From the NCBI RefSeq assembly GCF_008831285.2, contig NC_045147.1, forward strand, positions 3,312,001 through 3,372,000: a stretch of DNA of 60,000 bases, written 5' to 3'. The stretch comes from Nymphaea colorata. Its lineage: Eukaryota > Streptophyta > Magnoliopsida > Nymphaeales > Nymphaeaceae. Below the pieces are notes generated by a model. It saw only the letters and a program-made list of their open reading frames with translations, was not told the DNA's origin and did no database searches. Shown in pieces: positions 56,157 to 60,000 of this stretch. Position numbers and translations under genes: made by a program. Positions within the stretch are counted from its first letter, which is position 1, and the number at the start of each line of letters is the position of its first letter.

Positions 56157-57122
56157 TCAACCTGCGCGGTTGATGAACGAAGCAAATAGTTTTAGCAGCA
56201 ACCTCGCCTTCTCCTTCTCCGGTTTGAAGAGGTGGAAGACGTGTTCCTCCCCCTCCACCTCTGCCTCGCCCTTCCACCCGCTGCCGGTCAAGGCCTCGTT
56301 GAACCACCAGTCACGGTCCCGCATGCCGTCCTTCCCAGCGATGGCTACCAACACGGACCGGCACCCCAGCCCAGAGAGCGGTGGCGAACCGACCGCCAGC
56401 GGGTTAAGGATTGGGTCGTCATCTCCGATGTTCGCAGGGCATGCCGCCTTCCAAAATGCTTGTATGAGCGCCACAACCTCTGATGTCTCGCAACCGAGGC
56501 GAGCAGAGGACCAGAAGAAAGGGTGCACCAAAATGACTCCTTGAAGCTTTACCGGATCTTCAAGGGCTCGACCAGATCCAAGCGCTGCAGAGGCGCCGCC
56601 GGCACGCATGGCCACATGGTAGGCGAGGTTGCCGCCGGCGCTGTCTCCAGCAACCACGACGCGGCCCAAGTCGGCATGATCAGCGATCCACGGCTCAGCA
56701 CCAGGCCCTGTTTGGGACACCACCCACTGGAAGGCTTCCCAACAGTCGTGGTGGGAGGTGGGGACGGGATGCTCCGGAGCCAGGCGGTAGTCGACGGAGA
56801 CGGCAACGGCACCGGACTCGGTGACAAGGGAGTTGATGTAGTTGTGGTAGAGAGGGGAGAAGGCAGACTCGATGCAGAAGCCACCACCATGAAAGTAGAC
56901 TAAGAGTGGACTGCGGTGGTTGCCGGAAAGTGGGGGGAGGTAAATGCGGGCGGAAAGGCCGGTTTCGGGGTTGATGAGGACGTCCTTGGAGGAGACGCCG
57001 GTGGCATGATGGTCGTTGGAGGGAGGGACCCTCTCGTTGCCCTTCAGCCTCTCTACGCGGCCATCTTTGTAGATACGGAGATATTCAGGAACCTCCTGGT
57101 CCAACTCTTGGGAGGGATCCAT
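56157..57122 (-). CDS. CXE-type carboxylesterase (alpha/beta hydrolase), intact
   Basis: 321 codons, single exon, ATG at 57,120-57,122. It has every mark of the plant CXE family: oxyanion-hole HGGG at residues 78-81, DYRLAPEH at 111-118, nucleophile Ser161 in GDSAGG, likely acid Asp265 in AGKD, and His294 in EEHVFH. Length is normal for the family (about 310-340). There is no signal peptide, so it is probably cytosolic. It likely hydrolyses small esters; relatives include hormone- and defence-ester hydrolases, tuliposide-converting enzymes and hydroxyisoflavanone dehydratase. A catalytic Ser and His argue against a GID1-type gibberellin receptor, which lacks the His. The coding region is GC-rich against AT-rich flanks. 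A frameshifted relative lies 5.5 kb downstream on the same strand, so this is a tandem family. Substrate cannot be told from sequence. Confidence 0.93.
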   Translation of the reverse strand: MDPSQELDQEVPEYLRIYKDGRVERLKGNERVPPSNDHHATGVSSKDVLINPETGLSARIYLPPLSGNHRSPLLVYFHGGGFCIESAFSPLYHNYINSLVTESGAVAVSVDYRLAPEHPVPTSHHDCWEAFQWVVSQTGPGAEPWIADHADLGRVVVAGDSAGGNLAYHVAMRAGGASAALGSGRALEDPVKLQGVILVHPFFWSSARLGCETSEVVALIQAFWKAACPANIGDDDPILNPLAVGSPPLSGLGCRSVLVAIAGKDGMRDRDWWFNEALTGSGWKGEAEVEGEEHVFHLFKPEKEKARLLLKLFASFINRAG

Positions 57123-57593
57123 GGCGGAGAAGGAGAGATGCAGTCTGAAGGGGAGATGGAAATGGTTCTAAATACAAGTTCTTTCTGCAATAGTACTCAA
57201 AGTAACTAGTTTTTTTCTCGGTCATTTCTGTGTTCAAACGTTGTAAATCCAAAATCCTTTTTTTTTTTTTTAATGACAGGGCAAATTCTTGTTTGCTGTT
57301 ACAAGTTGTCATTTTATTATTAACTTTAAACTTTGCTAGAAAAACAGTCTCACTTTTATTTGAGAAGAGTGAGAGGAAGCCCAAAACCATCCGTCTCTCC
57401 CACCTTTTCCCTGGTTTCAAAGAAAATTGAAGGTTGACCACCTACCATCTCTGCCCGTTGCATCAACCCTTTGAGGGATATCTTAAAACATAATCTATGC
57501 ATCTAAAAAAACCTATGAAATTAATTTTGTAAAGATGAATTCAAAAATAACATTTTCTATTAGTGTATTATAATCATCTCTCACACGTGTGTG

Positions 57594-57610
57594 TATATAT
57601 ATATATATAC

Positions 57611-57670
<60 letters not shown>
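57594..57670. repeat. (AT)n microsatellite
   Basis: About 36 AT units with a few ACGT interruptions. The Tyr-Ile frame across it is not a gene. Confidence 0.97.
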
Positions 57671-57673
<3 letters not shown>

Positions 57674-57952
57674 GGTGCAATGTCATCATCAATTGAAAAG
57701 TAGCATTACTTGTCATTGGTTGATTATGGCACTTGTCATTAATTAATTATGACATTTCACCATTACAAATAGAATTCTATAATAAACCACTTGTATTGCT
57801 GTTAACTGGAGTTAACTTCGATGCCTATAAAAAAAGTATTTTAAGATCGTATTCCTTAAAAATGTGTGTCTTCATAACGTTCATATGTGCCATAATCAAC
57901 CAATGACAAGTAATGCCAACTGTTGTCAATTGATTATGGCATTGCACCATTA
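57670..57952. mobile_element. MITE with ~65-bp inverted ends
   Basis: 283 bp. Left TAATGGTGCAATGTCATCAT continues to CATTACTTGTCATTGGTTGATTATGG-type sequence; the right end is the reverse complement with few mismatches and a 10-base size difference. Outer bases TA fit a TA target duplication, but the left side is an AT repeat, so this is uncertain. No coding capacity. Confidence 0.7.
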
Positions 57953-57959
57953 CAGAAGA

Positions 57960-58590
57960 AATACCATAAGGCAAGGTGATAGATTTATCCAAAAAAGCTT
58001 GCTTAGTTGTAGAACTAATCTGTTATTCCTTAACCTGTGGTGAAGGAAATCAACCTGAACTATTATTTTTATGTTTTGAAAAACAATAGATTAAGAATTG
58101 ATTTTCACCTATTTGAACTGTGGTAGATTAGATTAGAGGGAAGACGATAAATTTGAAAATCTTGGAAAGGAGAAGGGCTTTTCTAACAATGATCAAACCG
58201 TCAAAAGAGAAAGGGCTATTGTAACCATGTCTAATTTCTAACAATGATCAAACTACTCAAAAAAGAAGTTTCCTTTTTATTAAAGTCTGACGTCCAGAGT
58301 CTACCTAACACAATTGCTGGTTGAGAATAAACTATCATTAGATCCGACCTTCATGTTGCTCATCAAGTCAGCAGCTGACAAGCGTCTCTTATGATTATTA
58401 AGTCCTATTATATTTAAAATTAGGGGAAATGTTGAGCTTTGTGGCCCGTTATGAACTATTAGTTAAACTGATCATACCATCTATCACCTATTTACCTAAA
58501 AGTACTTCAAACGATTCACAGTTATTATGGACATTATTGTATATGTGCTACTCTCTTTGCCTTCAGCCAGGGGAGAAGCTATAAACTTTG
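57960..58590. other. Non-coding stretch
   Basis: 58,080-58,260 resembles 53,800-54,000. No gene. Confidence 0.45.
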
Positions 58591-58639
58591 ACTGAGGGGC
58601 ATTAAATATATAGAGAATAAAAAACTTATAAATTAAAAG

Positions 58640-59045
58640 AGCTATAATTTGAAAAGCAAATCAAATATCCATAATTATGAACAAATTTACGACTGGCTTC
58701 AAAAAACAAAACAAATGACTATAGTTATGAATAAATTTACAATTAGCCTCAAAAAGTAAATTTAATAACTATATTTTTGTACAAATTTACAATTATCCCC
58801 AAAAAATAAATCAAATAAAAGACTATAGTTCTACACATATTTATAATTGGCACCCAAAATAAAACAAATAGTTATAGCTTTATGTAGTTTTACAATTGGC
58901 CCCAAAAAAACAAATCAAATAGTTATAGTTCTGTATAGAATTATAAGTGGTACAAAAAAACAAATCAAATAGCTATAGTTCTGTACAAATTTATAATTGG
59001 CTTCAAAAAACAAAACAAATAACTATAATTGCAAACAAATTCACA
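58640..59045. repeat. Degenerate minisatellite, ~58-bp unit x7
   Basis: Units share CAAAAAACAAATCAAATA, CTATAGTTCTGTACAAATTT and ATAATTGGC. Copies begin near 58,640, 58,698, 58,752, 58,798, 58,852, 58,902, 58,955 and 59,005. AT-rich, non-coding. It ends where the transposase relic begins and may be that element's 3' subterminal region. Confidence 0.75.
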
Positions 59046-59390
59046 TTCAGTCCCATCGGTTTTTCGTATTTTGGAAACAATGCATGATTGCTTCATCAAT
59101 GGTGTTCTCAAATGTATCCTTCTCAATGTAATCAAAGCATCATTGGCCCATTCATCTCTCATTTTGTTATGAAGCCAACTTTTGATATTATCATGGCTGA
59201 GAATACTCTTTCAACACTTTTTTTGTTGCAATTGGCAAAGTTACTGCCAACTTGATCAACAAATACACCAAATGAAATGCTATGTTCTTTCTTGTTGTCA
59301 TAATTATTTCTGCAAGTTCTATCAAAGAATTTACATTTGAACACTCCATAATGTCTTCATATCTTTGATATATAATTTTGATTAACTTCT
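59040..59390 (-). pseudogene. hAT transposase, TTF-type, C-terminal (dimerisation) relic
   Basis: On the minus strand, over two frame changes, the order is: ELAEIIMTTRKNIAF (about 59,320), LVYLLIKLAVTLPIATKKS, VERVFSAMIISK (about 59,205), MRDEWANDALIT (about 59,150), then in another frame EKDTFENTIDEAIMHCFQN (about 59,080). These are the successive blocks of the hAT C-terminal dimerisation domain in plant TTF-zinc-finger transposases. Shifts near 59,280, 59,160 and 59,127 and missing N-terminal parts make it dead. It is the only transposase trace in the window and cannot have moved the hAT-like elements listed. Confidence 0.8.
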
Positions 59391-59520
59391 AAGTCTTTTC
59401 ATGCATATGCCATGAAAGTCTTTAGGATAGAACTCAAGACGAACTAAGTTACTTATATCAAATGTCTAGTAGGTTATTAAGGGTTAACTTCTTTCGGGAA
59501 GGAAAGTGAACATTAAATGA

Positions 59521-59694
59521 TGTGCAAATGTTAAGACATTATTTGATAGAATAAGGAGGAATGATCAATTTCAAGCTATGATGGAGGTGCAGATGGAGGT
59601 CTGCATTGGACAAATGCAGAGAATGTTGGCAGGAGATGGATTTGTGACAGTTCCACTAGAGTGCCCTGTTGAGAAAGAGTCAACTTCAATTTGA
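59521..59694 (+). other. Short open frame, unrecognised
   Basis: 57 codons without stop between TGA at 59,518 and TGA at 59,692, with FQAMMEVQMEVCIGQMQRML and DGFVTVPLECPVEKES. Composition is protein-like, so it may be an exon or gene fragment. I recognise no family. Confidence 0.25.
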
Positions 59695-60000
59695 ATAAGT
59701 TAAGTCTGATCCCATCAAAAGTCATTGAAACAAAAGTTTTAGCAGTTGGCTATGTCCTTTTTCGAACAGCTTTTTGTAATTGAATCAAAATTCGTAATAG
59801 TCTAGCCTTCGAATCTTGTTCTATGTGCATGAAAAATAATTCTTTGGCTTAAACATGCTACTGAAAGGAGAAGCGATGCCTCAGCGAATCGATTATTTAG
59901 CTCTTGAAGTTGTAGATCAATAATAGCACACAACACCCCAACATAATAATGATGTAAACATGTCATCTTTCAGTTGTATGCATTGGTCGTCCTCGAGGAG

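Noticed and set aside
56523-56903. 126-codon plus-strand frame opposite the carboxylesterase
   Set aside because: Shadow of the GC-rich intact gene on the minus strand; no motif of its own.
57513-57716. Tyr-Ile repeat frame
   Set aside because: Translation of an (AT)n microsatellite.

Overview
The window is nuclear DNA from a seed plant, most likely an angiosperm. Evidence: AT-rich intergenic DNA, decayed Ty1/copia elements, hAT-type DNA transposons, plant-type introns in a captured ribosomal protein fragment, a plant CXE carboxylesterase and a hevein-like secreted peptide. I cannot name the species. Most of the DNA is repeats. I support only two intact host genes: a hevein-like peptide gene (39,629-39,859, +) and a single-exon carboxylesterase (56,157-57,122, -).

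Layout. 1-0.84 kb: 3' end of a broken copia polyprotein. 1.2-4.4 kb: duplicated block with a minus-strand hevein-like relic, matched in direct orientation by 30.1-30.35 plus 36.7-39.4 kb, where a 6.3-kb copia element (30,351-36,677) has split it. 6.3-12.2 kb: decayed repeats and a GGCC-rich hAT-like element (8,981-9,842). 12.8-13.9 kb: plus-strand hevein-like copy without signal peptide. 15,662-22,765: a second complete but dead copia element, carrying a nested hAT-like element (17,046-18,307). 22.8-30.1 kb: AT-rich DNA, MITE-like sequences and copia tail fragments. 39.4-40.1 kb: the intact hevein-like gene. 41-44.8 kb: more copia tails, a second GGCC-rich hAT element (42,026-42,448) and copies of sequence found near 11 kb. 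48,122-49,424: a hAT-like element with an intron-containing fragment of cytosolic ribosomal protein S15. 49.6-57.1 kb: two tandem minus-strand carboxylesterases, the first frameshifted, separated by a truncated copia element and a locally duplicated block. 57.67-59.4 kb: a long-TIR MITE, a ~58-bp minisatellite and the C-terminal relic of a TTF-type hAT transposase.

The strongest pattern is a set of non-autonomous hAT-like elements with 8-bp target duplications I could read directly. Each is filled near its ends with degenerate copies of a different short palindromic word: GGGCCC, GAGCTC/CTCGAG, or AGGCGTACGCCT-like. One has carried off part of RPS15. The second pattern is a dispersed hevein-like family: four copies in two divergent pairs, of which one is intact.
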